This document shows, one piece after another, positions 25,827 to 36,800 of a stretch of 64,000 bases of DNA. This stretch comes from JARLGU01 sp036504535 (GTDB taxonomy: Bacteria > Armatimonadota > Armatimonadia > Armatimonadales > Capsulimonadaceae), in assembly GCA_036504535.1 (NCBI GenBank), contig DASXUY010000034.1, positions 49,747-113,746 on the forward strand. The letters are read 5' to 3'. A program made the translations under genes and the position numbers. The notes below the pieces were generated by a model, which searched no databases, was not told where the DNA came from, and was given only the letters and a program-made list of their open reading frames with translations. The first letter of the stretch is position 1. The number at the start of each line of letters is the position of its first letter.

Positions 25827-27893
25827 TCATGATGCCATCCATTGCATCAAGCCAATATCATTCGGATTACCACCCGCTTCGTCGAAAATAACCAACGTAT
25901 TCGATTCTTCCAACCATTCTTGCGGCACATAATAATAACGCTGAGGTGGGTCGCCGTCGGGATTGTCCTGAACGAAAGGCTCGACCCAGTCAAATGATGG
26001 GCCAATTCCTGGCGTTAGCCAATAGCGGCAGATCAATTGATCGTTTAGCCACATCAGGCCCTTGGTCAAACCCTTCAGATCAAATGAGAATGGCCTTTCA
26101 CTGTGCGGTTTCGTGAACTCAAACCGCCACCATGTCAGCGGTCGCGCAACTTCAACTGGGCCGAGTTTCCATGGAATGTTCGACGATGGAGTTGAATGCT
26201 CATTAGCATTTTCCCCCATTAGTCCCGCGGTCATCTGCCATGGTCCGTCAATTTGATCGCCATTCCATAGAATGGTGCCCCACAAACCCTTTCGCTCCTC
26301 TACCATATTGGCGAACCCGAGCATCGTGTCGTGTTTGATCAGCCCAATAGCCGTGCACAATATAGATAGTGTATGAGGGCCATCGGCTACCTCAAGCGGG
26401 AATCGCTGCGTAAATGCATCCGTGTCAGGCTTACCACGATCCTCGCCGAGAGGCGTGGCCGTGGTTGCGCAGAGCCTTCCATCAACAAAGACGTAAGCCA
26501 AGTCTGCGGCTCGGGTCAGAACCAATTCTCCGCTCCCGTGGGCAGTGACCGTTGTCGAGTACCAGCAGTAATCCGTGCGGTCAAGAGTGAGCGATAGCTG
26601 TTCGCGTGGCTGATCAGCGACGCAATTGGATCTTCGTTCGTGAGGCAGAGGCTCAAAATAGTGCGATATGGTTGATATCTTTAAAGGCACAGGTTCAAAA
26701 TCGTAAGTGACTGTTCGCTCGATAGGGTCGCCTGTCGACATTACGACCTTTCCGTCGCGCAGAACAGTGACCGATTCTGGAGGTAGTTGATGCTCGCGTC
26801 CGTTGAACATAATGGTCTCGTGAGCACTCACTGAATCGTTGCATAAGAAATCAAGCGTCCCCTCGGCACTTGAATACCTGTATGCAACAGTGTTGCTATT
26901 AATCTGTTCGACCGTAGGCATTTCTGCCGATAGCAGTAGGTCGGAGTTGCTTGCGAGACACTCATGAACCCGCTTTACGTGATAGTATTTGTCGGTGGGT
27001 AAGCCAGCTTGATTGAGCGGCGTATCCATATCGTAGTCGGGCGACACCAGATACATCCCTTCCCGCGCGAAGTTAGTTCCTGCATGCCACATGTAGTAGT
27101 TAACACCCGTACCGCCAGCTGCGAAGAACCTCGCGGTGGAATATGCCACTCGTTCGCCGCTGCGCTTGTGGCGCGGGTATCCAAATGTGCGATACCATCC
27201 CGGCCAATGCTCTGTCCAGAGGGCTGGCTGATCGGGATGACGGTCAAAATGGCCCGGTACTGCTCCGTGGCCAGTGAAACCATGGATTGATTCGATTGCG
27301 TCAACGTTAGGCAGGCAGGTTAACCATGGGACGCCAAGCCCCAGCGACATCGCCAAATCGGTAGCCCATTCTACGTAACGTATTCCTTCAGACCCGTAAA
27401 TTGGCTCAAGCGCGTTGTATTCGTTTTCGATTTCAGCCAAGATGAGGGGGCCACCGTTATCCGGTGAAAGAGGTAGCAAGTAATCAGCCAGCCGACGAAC
27501 CCACGCCTCCATCTCACGCATGAACGGTTCGTTCCACGTACGCATCATCATGCCGGGAATGTCACGCAGCCAAAACGGAAAACCGCCGTAGTTCGTTTCG
27601 CCGCAAATATACGGGCCTATCCGTAGTATGAGGTTCATTCCTGCGTCGGCCACAAGCGTCCCAAAGCGCAATATGTCTAGCCTGCCTGTGAAGTCGAACT
27701 GGCCGCGCTCTCGCTCGTGGAGGTTCCAGAATACGTAAGTTTCAATTGTGTTCAGCCCCGCATCCTTGCTCTGCTGAATTAGATCTTCCCAACTGTCCGG
27801 CGTGCTGCGCGGGTAGTGGATGGCGCCACTCAAAATGAGCGTTCGATTGCCGTCTATAACCACGGCTCTATGGTCATACGTTATTTTTCGCAT
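25827..27893 (-). CDS. GH35 beta-galactosidase
   Basis: A 688-residue enzyme of glycoside hydrolase family 35, releasing terminal beta-linked galactose. The TIM barrel opens with ILSGAIHYPRSTPDSWEDLI, NTIETYVFWNLHE and RIGPYICGETNYGGFPFWL. The acid/base is in ILAEIENEYN (Glu158) and the nucleophile in ALWTEHWPGWY (Glu228); YMWHAGTNF closes the barrel region. The C-terminal half (about 400-688) contains galactose-binding-like jelly rolls. There is no signal peptide, so it is probably cytoplasmic, acting on imported oligosaccharides. It begins 5 bp after the stop of the preceding glycosidase-like gene, so they are in one operon at the end of the long minus-strand run. Confidence 0.92.
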   Translation of the reverse strand: MRKITYDHRAVVIDGNRTLILSGAIHYPRSTPDSWEDLIQQSKDAGLNTIETYVFWNLHERERGQFDFTGRLDILRFGTLVADAGMNLILRIGPYICGETNYGGFPFWLRDIPGMMMRTWNEPFMREMEAWVRRLADYLLPLSPDNGGPLILAEIENEYNALEPIYGSEGIRYVEWATDLAMSLGLGVPWLTCLPNVDAIESIHGFTGHGAVPGHFDRHPDQPALWTEHWPGWYRTFGYPRHKRSGERVAYSTARFFAAGGTGVNYYMWHAGTNFAREGMYLVSPDYDMDTPLNQAGLPTDKYYHVKRVHECLASNSDLLLSAEMPTVEQINSNTVAYRYSSAEGTLDFLCNDSVSAHETIMFNGREHQLPPESVTVLRDGKVVMSTGDPIERTVTYDFEPVPLKISTISHYFEPLPHERRSNCVADQPREQLSLTLDRTDYCWYSTTVTAHGSGELVLTRAADLAYVFVDGRLCATTATPLGEDRGKPDTDAFTQRFPLEVADGPHTLSILCTAIGLIKHDTMLGFANMVEERKGLWGTILWNGDQIDGPWQMTAGLMGENANEHSTPSSNIPWKLGPVEVARPLTWWRFEFTKPHSERPFSFDLKGLTKGLMWLNDQLICRYWLTPGIGPSFDWVEPFVQDNPDGDPPQRYYYVPQEWLEESNTLVIFDEAGGNPNDIGLMQWMAS

Positions 27894-27898
27894 ACTTC

Positions 27899-29851
27899 TC
27901 AGTTACCGCTGCTTTTCATTTCATAAATTCCGGCTGGTATGGACACAAACCTGCCATCGGCCGTTGCTGAGAATCGTCCGCCGGTAACGGTATCGACTAG
28001 CATTTGCGTCGACTGCCACGGCATCGGAAGCGCTATACCGTCAAGCTTATCCTGAGTGCTCCATTCAGTGACTTCGCCAGGAGTCGGAACGATAAGCAGG
28101 TTATGATCCGGCATGATAGATAGATCGCCGGGTAGGGCGATAAACGCATCGCGACCTCCTGACTCGGCAACCAGCGTCGTCAGTCGGCGGTTCACGTCCG
28201 CCGATCCTTCGCGGTTGTCGATCCCGATCATCCCAGAGGCTGCAAACATCCGCGGTCCTTGATCGACGACGAAGCGCTTCCCCCCGTGGTTGTGCAGTTG
28301 CAGGTAGAAGTCTCGAGGTCCCAAGCCGTCTATCGCGCGCCTTGGGTTTGCGGCGATTGAGAAGATGTTCACCGGGGCGTCAAGAGTCGTGCCTTCGCCG
28401 AGCATGATGCCATCTGGATCACATTCTTTGATACATGCGTAGCACTCCTCCATGAAACGGATTGCCATCCGGTTCGTGTCACCAGGATATCGCATGAACG
28501 ATCGCGGCTTGTAGTCTGGCGGGAACGCCCATCCCAAGCAGTCGAGAAAGATACCTTTCGCGCCGCATTCTCTCATGTAAAATCGAATCCATTTTTTCGT
28601 GTACTCGATGTACCCTGGGTGACCGGGGTTGATGTGGATCATGCCGCCGTCGATGCTGCCCCACGATGCCGACATACGCCCGTCAATGCCGCGAATGAAC
28701 CAGTCATCATCGACGTCGGGCGAGTTCGCGCACAGGCCGCTGTGGCTCATCCAGACGAGGTAGGGTGCGCCACGGTCAGCTATGCGCCTGCCCATGGCCC
28801 TGAATTCTGCGATAGTCCCATGGTTCGGGTCAGGCTCATATCCCAGCGGCGTTGTGCCGCTTTTAACGGGCCGGTTGGTCACCAGGCTGTAGCCAATACC
28901 GTTGCCTATTCCGCTGTCGAGACGCTTTTCCCACGCTTCCGCCTGTTGGGTCCACGTGGGCTCGTTGCTCCACGCCAATCCGTCCATCCAGACTGTCCGG
29001 TGAACCCATTCCGGCGGTTCTTCATAATAGAAGCCAATGTAGTCAGCGGCCCAGCGCCACATCTGTTCGATATTGTCACCGTAGTAGATTTTGACTTCGG
29101 GCATTTGCAGAGAGTCACCTATGCCGAATGGGGCATGTAAAGTAAAGTCGTACCCCACGCCGCGACCGGCGTTTTCAATATTGACGATGTAGCCGACATT
29201 CGGACGGCGACATGTGATAGCGATCCAGTGCCCGGTTTTGGCATTGTAGAACAGCCCACCATGAATCGCCATCGTTCCCGGATAAAGACGCCGTCGCACA
29301 TTTTGCATGTAGTGCTTGCATGTTTCCGGGGTGTCATGCTCGTAGCCGATATGCGAATACTCGTCTGCGGGACCATTAGAATGCAGCGACGGAAACACCA
29401 TGCGAGTGTCGTCGCCCCAGAACTTCCAATTCCAGTTGAGGAGCCCGAACGTGTCCACAAAAAGCGGCGCTTCGATGACAGGACCACCAGGACCCGACGA
29501 TGGCAAGTCGGTCATGTCGCAAAGCTCACGGCGGATATGGTAGTGAACACCGAAGCACGGCCATTTTGCGTATTGGCGGACACCCATTGAGCGTGTCACG
29601 ACGAGGCCCCAGCCGCTAAGGTGGTCGGTGAAGCGCTCGCCTTTCAATCGCATCCAGTGCTCTTCGGACCTCCCGTCCTTCTCTGCGACGGGAAAGCTAC
29701 GCGTTTTGAGCGGCAAGCCGTTGACAATCAGTTCTGGGCCCGCAGGATGGCTCTGATCGAGTAATTCGACTCCATAAAGACGTACCGAATTGACGCGCAC
29801 AGACTCGGGATCGATTTCGACGACAAATGGCGATGGTGGTACAGTGGTCAC
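27899..29851 (-). CDS. Unclassified glycosidase-like protein (retaining alpha-glycosidase-type barrel)
   Basis: A 650-residue protein. Residues about 1-275 are beta-rich; residues about 285-600 look like a TIM barrel: VWMDGLAWSNEP, PYLVWMSHSGLCAN, HINPGHPGYIEYTKKWIRF, then GAKGIFLDCLGW with Asp437 at the end of a strand (as the nucleophile of GH31/GH36-type enzymes) and GIMLGEGTTLDAP with Glu486 as a possible acid/base. The last 70 residues are beta-rich. I cannot assign a family. No signal peptide. It lies between the giant secreted proteins and the GH35 gene, 5 bp from the latter, and is probably part of the same catabolic operon. Hydrolase function is inferred from motif layout. Confidence 0.65.
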   Translation of the reverse strand: MTTVPPSPFVVEIDPESVRVNSVRLYGVELLDQSHPAGPELIVNGLPLKTRSFPVAEKDGRSEEHWMRLKGERFTDHLSGWGLVVTRSMGVRQYAKWPCFGVHYHIRRELCDMTDLPSSGPGGPVIEAPLFVDTFGLLNWNWKFWGDDTRMVFPSLHSNGPADEYSHIGYEHDTPETCKHYMQNVRRRLYPGTMAIHGGLFYNAKTGHWIAITCRRPNVGYIVNIENAGRGVGYDFTLHAPFGIGDSLQMPEVKIYYGDNIEQMWRWAADYIGFYYEEPPEWVHRTVWMDGLAWSNEPTWTQQAEAWEKRLDSGIGNGIGYSLVTNRPVKSGTTPLGYEPDPNHGTIAEFRAMGRRIADRGAPYLVWMSHSGLCANSPDVDDDWFIRGIDGRMSASWGSIDGGMIHINPGHPGYIEYTKKWIRFYMRECGAKGIFLDCLGWAFPPDYKPRSFMRYPGDTNRMAIRFMEECYACIKECDPDGIMLGEGTTLDAPVNIFSIAANPRRAIDGLGPRDFYLQLHNHGGKRFVVDQGPRMFAASGMIGIDNREGSADVNRRLTTLVAESGGRDAFIALPGDLSIMPDHNLLIVPTPGEVTEWSTQDKLDGIALPMPWQSTQMLVDTVTGGRFSATADGRFVSIPAGIYEMKSSGN

Positions 29852-29946
29852 TTTATAGCTTTCTAGGTTAGTGAATGGGTTTGAATTTGTGCACAGGCAC
29901 TCTCATTGTTGGAAAACTCAGCCCTCGACTGGCAACCGCTACGGGT

Positions 29947-32900
29947 CTACGTTGGCGGCGTTGACTGTAGCCGTAGCTGCCACAACGATGATTCAGGGCC
30001 TTTGATGACGAGCCCAGCGCGAAACGGCGCGTAGCCTACACAATAGCCTCTGAATTCAATTTGGTTCCAGCCTTTGGCAAGAGTGACCGGTTTTAATAGC
30101 GTGTCGAACGCATACTCGCGAAGGATCTCCTGACCATTCAGGTAGTAGCGTAGCGCAGTCTGCCGGTGGCCTTGATACTCAAAGTTCAGAGAGGTCTGCT
30201 CCGGCGCGTAGACCCATGCTGCCCCGTACCAAACCTGCCCGGCGGGACCGCACACGACGCGGGTGTCCATGTCGGCGATCGTGGCGGACTGCCATCGGAC
30301 ATCCTTCGTGCGCCAATAGCCGCTTACCAGGTCACCGGAGTAGACACGTGCGACTTCCACGTTTCCGTTGTCAGGTGGAAAAGCAGCGGGCTCGAAGAAG
30401 CGCCTACCGGCATCCTTCATCTGTCCTTGAAGTTCATAGCTAAATTTCTCAGCGCCGGGTCCGCCGAAAGGCCCTGCCAGGAGCCAGGTCTTGACGACCA
30501 GCCCATCGCTGATAGAGCCAAACTGAGCCGGTGCCCACGCCCCAGGGTAGAGGCTGGCTTCGGTGGGTTCGTCGTAGGTCTCTCGGCTCGCGCTTCCGTC
30601 TGAGTTCGCCCACCACACCTTCCCGTGCCCCCCAAAGGTCGCCTCGAAATCAACCATCGTGCGAACGTCACCGGCGAGCTTAAGCGTCTTTGGCAAAGCA
30701 TCCACCGGAATCGACGCCAGCAAGACATAGCCTTTACCGTTCGTATCGGTAACGTATTTGAGCTTTGCGCCGTCGACCAGCCCAACGTGTGCAAAGTCGA
30801 CCCTGCCCACAGGCGTGCGGTAGCTTACCGGATTTGCTTTACCATCGCCTGTCCACGTCGAGTACATGCCAAGCTCGACTGGTTTGATTGTCTCGCCATC
30901 CTTGAACACACCAAACACGAAGCGCACGTCACCAGGACGCCCGGCGCGGGTCGTTGCGGCCTTCGCCGTGGGATCGCCTTGGATGTAGAAGCTGAACGTA
31001 TCGGCTTGTCGGTCATGCGTAAACAGCCGTTCAATCGGTCGGAGCGGCTTCGGGTCGAACTTGCCCGCCATGGTGACGTGCCACCGAAGATAGAGTGCTT
31101 TCGGGTCATACAAAGCGCGAACCTCGACCTGCTGATCTTTGTCGGCCTCAAAGAGGATCGGCTTACAGCCCTCCCAGCCCGACAGACTACCATCGAAGTT
31201 TACGCCCCCTGCGGCTGGGTCGAAGCGCGCAATGCGGGCCGTTCCTGCACCTCCACGGACGAAGAGAGCCATTTCAGGGGGGGCAGCTATCTCCCCGGCG
31301 GAGATGGTGACGGTCTTGTCCACGATGGCGAGTGGTTGAACCGGCACGCCAGCGGTTGACCAACCTGTCGCCTTGAACACCATAGGCGTGAACTTGCCAA
31401 CACCGATGTAAACATTGCCATCGTCCTTATTCGGGTAGATGACGCCAGCGAAGAATTCGGCAGGTAGCGAATAGACTCCTGCAACTGCTTGCGAGTATTT
31501 GTGGCTGTCTGGGAACAGGGTATCGATATATAGACCATCTTCGGTGTAAAGAACGACGCCGCAGCGAGACTGATCAATGATGCTAAGTACGCCGCCAATT
31601 GGCTTTGCCATATGAATCGCAGCGTAGATCTCTCCAGGTTGTGCGTTGGCTTTCATGGCTTCCCGACCTGTTCGCCATTTGAGAGTGTAGCCGCCTTTGC
31701 CGTCGGGGACATACCGCGACACTTTATCCTGGGCTCCGAAGTTGGCGCTGAACGAGTGGCCGCCTCGGCTGTTGACATAGTAGCCTTCTGCAGGGGACCC
31801 GTCAGCCTGGCCCCAGTCGCTGAACTTGGTATCGAGTTCGTTGCCGCCATGCAACGCGTCGGCAGTGCCAGCAAGCTTAGCGGCCATCAGCGGGTCGGTG
31901 AGCACCTTATCCCACGACTTGAATACTGGGTTGCCGTAGCTGTCAAACGCGTCAGTCTTCATCCGCCACACGTCGGGCCCAGTCCAATTCAACGTGATTA
32001 GAGACAGATCGTCGAGCCACGTTTCACCATGGTATCGCAGCAGTTGCCCGGGCATCGAAAGCGGGGTGCCAGTGTACTCCGAATCCTGAACGATGCCGTC
32101 GCCGTTCTCGTCGTGCCAGGTAAAGTAATCGGCTTTGCCGCTAGTATTGCGCTGGGTGATTATGCCCGCCGAAAGAATCCATCGGTCGCCCTCGTGTCGG
32201 TAGACGTTGCGAGAACGGGCGCAAGCCAGATATTCGCGACTGTTCAGCCGAATAAACTTGGGGTGGTCGAATCCGGGCGACAACGTATCAGAGCCTACGG
32301 CTGGCCAGACGGCGTCGATTTTCCATGCCACTGTGGCGTAGTCGAGCTTGAATCGGGTAAGCCAGTTTTCGTGCCCGGCAATGTATATATTCGAAGGATG
32401 CTCCGGATCAATAGCATATCCATCGTTAGCCTTAGTTTGTAGTGTTTGGAATTCCCGAAGGAGCTTGCCATCGGCGCTCCACTCAGACGCACGGTTAGGG
32501 CCGCCAGTCTCAATGACGATCAGGCGGTCAGCACCCGTAGAATCAGTCCATGTGCCGAGTTTCTGCGGATCCATAAAGGTGAGCGGATCGTAGGAACCCG
32601 GCCGTTGGGCGTCCAGCCGACCATAGGTCACGGTGATCTTGCCGTGCCCATCGAGTTGATAAACCTTGTTTGCAGCTGGATCGCTCACATAGAAGCGGCC
32701 ATGAGAGTCGCACTCCATATCGAACGGGTGAATCGAATCTGGAATCTGGCACTCGACGGTTAATGGGCCGTCGGGAATACCCGCACTCAACTTAGTGCTC
32801 ACGATCTCGTACGCGCCACCTTCAGCCTGATGGAGCACATACATTGTGCCGGTGCGCGTCACGAGACCCATCGGTCTGCGCACGGGAACCGTGGCCAACA

Positions 32901-33864
32901 GGCTGCCGCCATCCCCTCGATGGACTTCAATCGCGTCGGCCAGTTGCGTCGTGCTCTCTGTGTAACTAAACCAAGTCCCGCGAGGAGTTGCGACTATTTT
33001 GCCGCCAACGGCAAGGTAAACAAACGTCTTTGCGAGCGCAGGGTCTTTGTAGCACGACATTGCTTTGACCCAGCCGTCCGGTACCAAGACATTTGGGCGC
33101 TGGCTGGAAACTGTGCCGAACGGCTTGCCGTCGGTGCGGTACACGTACGGCACCCCTCCAGGCAGGTTGTAGCTCCAGACGGTTTCGCCGTCAGTGCACG
33201 TGCTCGTGCCACCCGCTGCGCCGCCAGACGGGTAGGCGGTTACGAATTGGTCATATCCGATGGGCTTTGAGAGGTCGACGACAGGGTTGTTCTTGCCGTT
33301 CTCAAGGTACTGCCAATAAAAAACAGCGCGACCATTGGAGGACACATCGACATCGCGCAGTGGGCTTCCCACCGGGTCGCCGCCAAACGGCTCGGGGACA
33401 GTCACTTGGTCGGGTGTCGGCAGCCAGGTAGAGATTCCGGAGACAAATCTGGGCGTAACGGTATGATACTCGCCATCCACCACCCACTTCTCCGCAGGCA
33501 TAACAATCCCTTTGACGCCATACTTCCCTGGGGGGACTGGCATGAAGTTGTCGTCGAGACCGTTCCATATTTGCGTGAACTTGCCCTGGTTTTCGGCAGT
33601 CACAGTGCATGGCAACCCGGCGGCGAACTGGCTTATAATCCAGTCGGGGTTCTTTGCGTCCACTATTGCCAGCGTGACGCGGTATGTCTTTGGCAGGGGG
33701 CCAGTAACAGGCAGCTGGAAGCGCACCGACACGCCGAGAGTTGTCGTTGCGGGCACAGCAATTGGCGGGGTAGTCGCCCCCGCAGCAGGGATTGGTGACG
33801 CTGCGCCGAACGCTACGAGAAGCGCGGCAATGGTTGCTGCGACGAATTGGTTTCTAGCGTACAT
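29947..33864 (-). CDS. Giant secreted propeller/FlgD-Ig/CBM9-like protein (left cassette, second)
   Basis: A 1305-residue exported protein. The signal peptide is about 1-30 (MYARNQFVAATIAALLVAFG..., ending PAAGA). A FlgD-type Ig domain follows (about 40-125, with TQIWNGLDDNFMPVPPGKYG), then a large NHL-like beta-propeller (about 160-830). An EF-hand-like loop DENGDGIVQDSE is inserted at about 595. A CBM9-like domain (about 890-1110) includes DGSLSGWEGCKP and ALYLRWHV, then the tail motif DEPTEASLYPGAW. Unlike its relatives it continues with about 170 more residues of beta-sandwich (LNGQEILREYAF, GWNQIEFRGYCVGYAPF). Its start overlaps the end of the upstream giant gene by 11 nt, so translation is probably coupled. 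Function unknown; probably surface glycan binding. Confidence 0.75.
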   Translation of the reverse strand: MYARNQFVAATIAALLVAFGAASPIPAAGATTPPIAVPATTTLGVSVRFQLPVTGPLPKTYRVTLAIVDAKNPDWIISQFAAGLPCTVTAENQGKFTQIWNGLDDNFMPVPPGKYGVKGIVMPAEKWVVDGEYHTVTPRFVSGISTWLPTPDQVTVPEPFGGDPVGSPLRDVDVSSNGRAVFYWQYLENGKNNPVVDLSKPIGYDQFVTAYPSGGAAGGTSTCTDGETVWSYNLPGGVPYVYRTDGKPFGTVSSQRPNVLVPDGWVKAMSCYKDPALAKTFVYLAVGGKIVATPRGTWFSYTESTTQLADAIEVHRGDGGSLLATVPVRRPMGLVTRTGTMYVLHQAEGGAYEIVSTKLSAGIPDGPLTVECQIPDSIHPFDMECDSHGRFYVSDPAANKVYQLDGHGKITVTYGRLDAQRPGSYDPLTFMDPQKLGTWTDSTGADRLIVIETGGPNRASEWSADGKLLREFQTLQTKANDGYAIDPEHPSNIYIAGHENWLTRFKLDYATVAWKIDAVWPAVGSDTLSPGFDHPKFIRLNSREYLACARSRNVYRHEGDRWILSAGIITQRNTSGKADYFTWHDENGDGIVQDSEYTGTPLSMPGQLLRYHGETWLDDLSLITLNWTGPDVWRMKTDAFDSYGNPVFKSWDKVLTDPLMAAKLAGTADALHGGNELDTKFSDWGQADGSPAEGYYVNSRGGHSFSANFGAQDKVSRYVPDGKGGYTLKWRTGREAMKANAQPGEIYAAIHMAKPIGGVLSIIDQSRCGVVLYTEDGLYIDTLFPDSHKYSQAVAGVYSLPAEFFAGVIYPNKDDGNVYIGVGKFTPMVFKATGWSTAGVPVQPLAIVDKTVTISAGEIAAPPEMALFVRGGAGTARIARFDPAAGGVNFDGSLSGWEGCKPILFEADKDQQVEVRALYDPKALYLRWHVTMAGKFDPKPLRPIERLFTHDRQADTFSFYIQGDPTAKAATTRAGRPGDVRFVFGVFKDGETIKPVELGMYSTWTGDGKANPVSYRTPVGRVDFAHVGLVDGAKLKYVTDTNGKGYVLLASIPVDALPKTLKLAGDVRTMVDFEATFGGHGKVWWANSDGSASRETYDEPTEASLYPGAWAPAQFGSISDGLVVKTWLLAGPFGGPGAEKFSYELQGQMKDAGRRFFEPAAFPPDNGNVEVARVYSGDLVSGYWRTKDVRWQSATIADMDTRVVCGPAGQVWYGAAWVYAPEQTSLNFEYQGHRQTALRYYLNGQEILREYAFDTLLKPVTLAKGWNQIEFRGYCVGYAPFRAGLVIKGPESSLWQLRLQSTPPT

Positions 33865-36800
33865 CGATAGTCCCCCAGTATTCGGGATAGAGCCACGATT
33901 CCGTTGGGATATCGTCGGTCATGGTCGTCTCGGAGTGTCCGCCAGAGAAGATCCAGTTGCGCGAGACGGCTTGGAGGCCACGCATGCCTGTCCCCGACAG
34001 CAAGACTTCGACGTCTCCGTGCAATCGGGCTGCAGGTGTCAGATCGAAGTCCAGGAACGAACGCGGCACAGAAAACTCGGCGGTGTAGCCCTTGTTGTCT
34101 GTGTCCGGGGTCAGTGCGACTGTTCCACCAGGAACTATAGACGCAAAATCGAAGTGGCGATTGCCGACCGGCGACACGTAGTCTTTCGGCGCTTTACTGG
34201 TGCTCGCAGGCTTAAGTGCAACGATCTGGGGCTTACCATGGATCATAGCGGCCAGTAGGCGAATATCGCCGACCCCTGGGTTCTTCGCCCCAGGCATCGG
34301 CCCGAGATCGACCCCAACTGCATCGCCGCCTTTGAATGCCATCGCGGGTTCGTCAGCGCTGTTCTGAAGCGGTGTCGGGTCGATTACGTGGATCCGCCCA
34401 TATAGGTTCGCGTCGTCGTAGGCGATTTGCGTGGTCGCGATGGTCGCGCCGGACTGAGTGAGCGTTGCGGTGGGAACCGCAGCCCATGATGCGGGGATGG
34501 CGGCTTTGCCTGACAACTTAGCGATAGTGATCGACCTTTCGGCCAGCTGAGTTTGCTGTGGCGCGACGTAGGTTTTGTCGAGCATGACTGTCCCCCATAG
34601 CCGCTTTTCGCCAGCGATATGCAGGGTCTTGTCGAAACCGTCCACGGCGTAAATGCCACCCTGATTGTACGCGTAGACCTTCCCCAGTTTCGGGAATCCC
34701 TGGATTCGACCGCCAAACGTTTCGCTACCGAACGTATACGGCCCTGGCGCGGGCAGGGTGGCCGAATCGTTCATGAGCGTGTCGACAAAGAATCCATCGC
34801 TGGTGTAGACATACATGTTGCCCCATTCGCTCGACGACGATACGTAATCGTCACCGATCATTCCCGCCATGGTCCACGTATTGTACATCTCCCCTGGGTT
34901 AGGTTGGGCTACCGCCTTCCGTCCGGCAACCCAGAGCATATGACCATCGGGCGCATATTTGGCGAATTTGATCGCATTGGATTCCGCAGCGTGACTTAGC
35001 CCGTTGTGCTGCTCTTTGGCAATCTCCTCAGAGGCGAAAACGCCCCATTCGGATCGAGGCGAATTCGGGAACTGATTGCGGATCTTGGCTTCCAGGGCTG
35101 GCGTCAGCGCAGGCAGCGTCGACGTTGTTGCAAGGTAAATATTGCCCTTGCTGTCTGTGCGAACACCCATGATGCCACTCATCCGGTCTAGGCTTCCCGG
35201 TAGGATTGTTGGGACCGCATAGCGCGCCTTCGACGCGTTCCACAATATTGACCCATTTGGCGCAATTCCATCCGAAGGGATCTCCAGCACGCAGTTTCCC
35301 CACGTTTGGAGGAACGCATTTCCATGGTTGTCCATCCACATCGTCGACCACCAGTGAAGGGCTGGAATGGTCGGCAGCGGCTTTCCGTCGACTTCGGTGA
35401 TTCTTGCCACCTCGTTCGTTTGGGCGATATGATCGCCGTTGGTGTCGACCCAGATTTCGATATAGTTCTGGTTGGTCGGGTTGTAGACCACATCCCTAAG
35501 TTTTGCACGAGCGTTCAGCACCTTAATTGAGCCAACTGGCAACATCTTGTCACCTTCGATGGCGTAGACGAAGTGTGGCCACGCGTCGCTTATTTCGTAC
35601 TTGCGGCCGTTTTCGAGTCGCTGAATGAATGGCAAACTCCCATAGCGAGTGTCCGGGACTTCTGTCTCACTAACGATGTCCCAGTAGGCGTCGACGTTAC
35701 CGGTCTTGCCGGGCTTTGCGGTAGCTCGTCCAAATCCGCGCGGCTCGAATGGGAAATAGCAGGTATACGGATCGTCGCAGTCCGGGATGTTGGAGACGCC
35801 GTAGCTTGGCCAACCGAACCAGCGGTTGACATTCGCTCCTGTCTTGACGTCGATTTGGTTGAATATCTTCGGTACCGATGCTTCGGCGACGAACAACGTG
35901 CCGCGAGAGTCGAATGCGACTCCGAACGGCTTCAAGAAACCAGTGGAATCATAAGCTCCCTCAAACGGCCGCCCGCCCAGCTTACCGAATGTGCGCATGA
36001 GCTTGCCTGCCTGCGAGAAGAGCCTCACCTGCTGGTTGCCACCATTGTCCGTGACGGCGATGTCCCCGGAAAGATCAACTGCGATACCGAAGGGCGCCTC
36101 AAGAGAATTTACCACCAAGGTCTTAGGATCGGTGGTTCCGCTGGCGAACTTGAGCACTTGTGGCTTTTGCCCTAACGCACAAGATACGGCGTAGAGGTTT
36201 CCCGCTGCATCTAGCGCGACTCCGCGCGGACCAGGGCAGTTCAGTTCGCGAATTGTCTGCGCAGTTTCCGCATCAAGAACGACGATCTTGTCGAGGGAGT
36301 GGATGGAGATGTAGAGTTCTTTAGTCGACGCCGCGATCCCGGCGCTCTCAGGTTCGGTACCGTCCCTGTTGGGATAGGGGACGGTTCTAGCGTCCACCTT
36401 AACAGGCTTACCGAACGGAAGGGAAACTTCAGCGCCTTTCGCGGGGTCGGAAGAAAATGGGGTCAACGTCCCAGTCGTTGCGTCGAGCCTTGCCAACTTC
36501 GGCGTGAAGCCGTTTGATATCACATAAAAGTACTTACCGTTGCTCGCCACAGCCGTGTGTTCGTTTTCGATAAACGGAAACTTACGCCAGATCACCGTAC
36601 CGTCGGGAGCCAGTTTGACAAAGCTGGCCTGAGCCTCGCCTCCGGTCCACGCGAAGTACGTTCCGCTTGCGTCAGTGGCGACGCCGCATGGGAAATAGTG
36701 GTCGCCGCCCCAGCCACCACGGTTGTCCAATGTCGCATAGGGTGGGTTCCCGGATGAACCGACAAATGCGTCGTATCGCGCCCGGATGCCTTTCGACACG

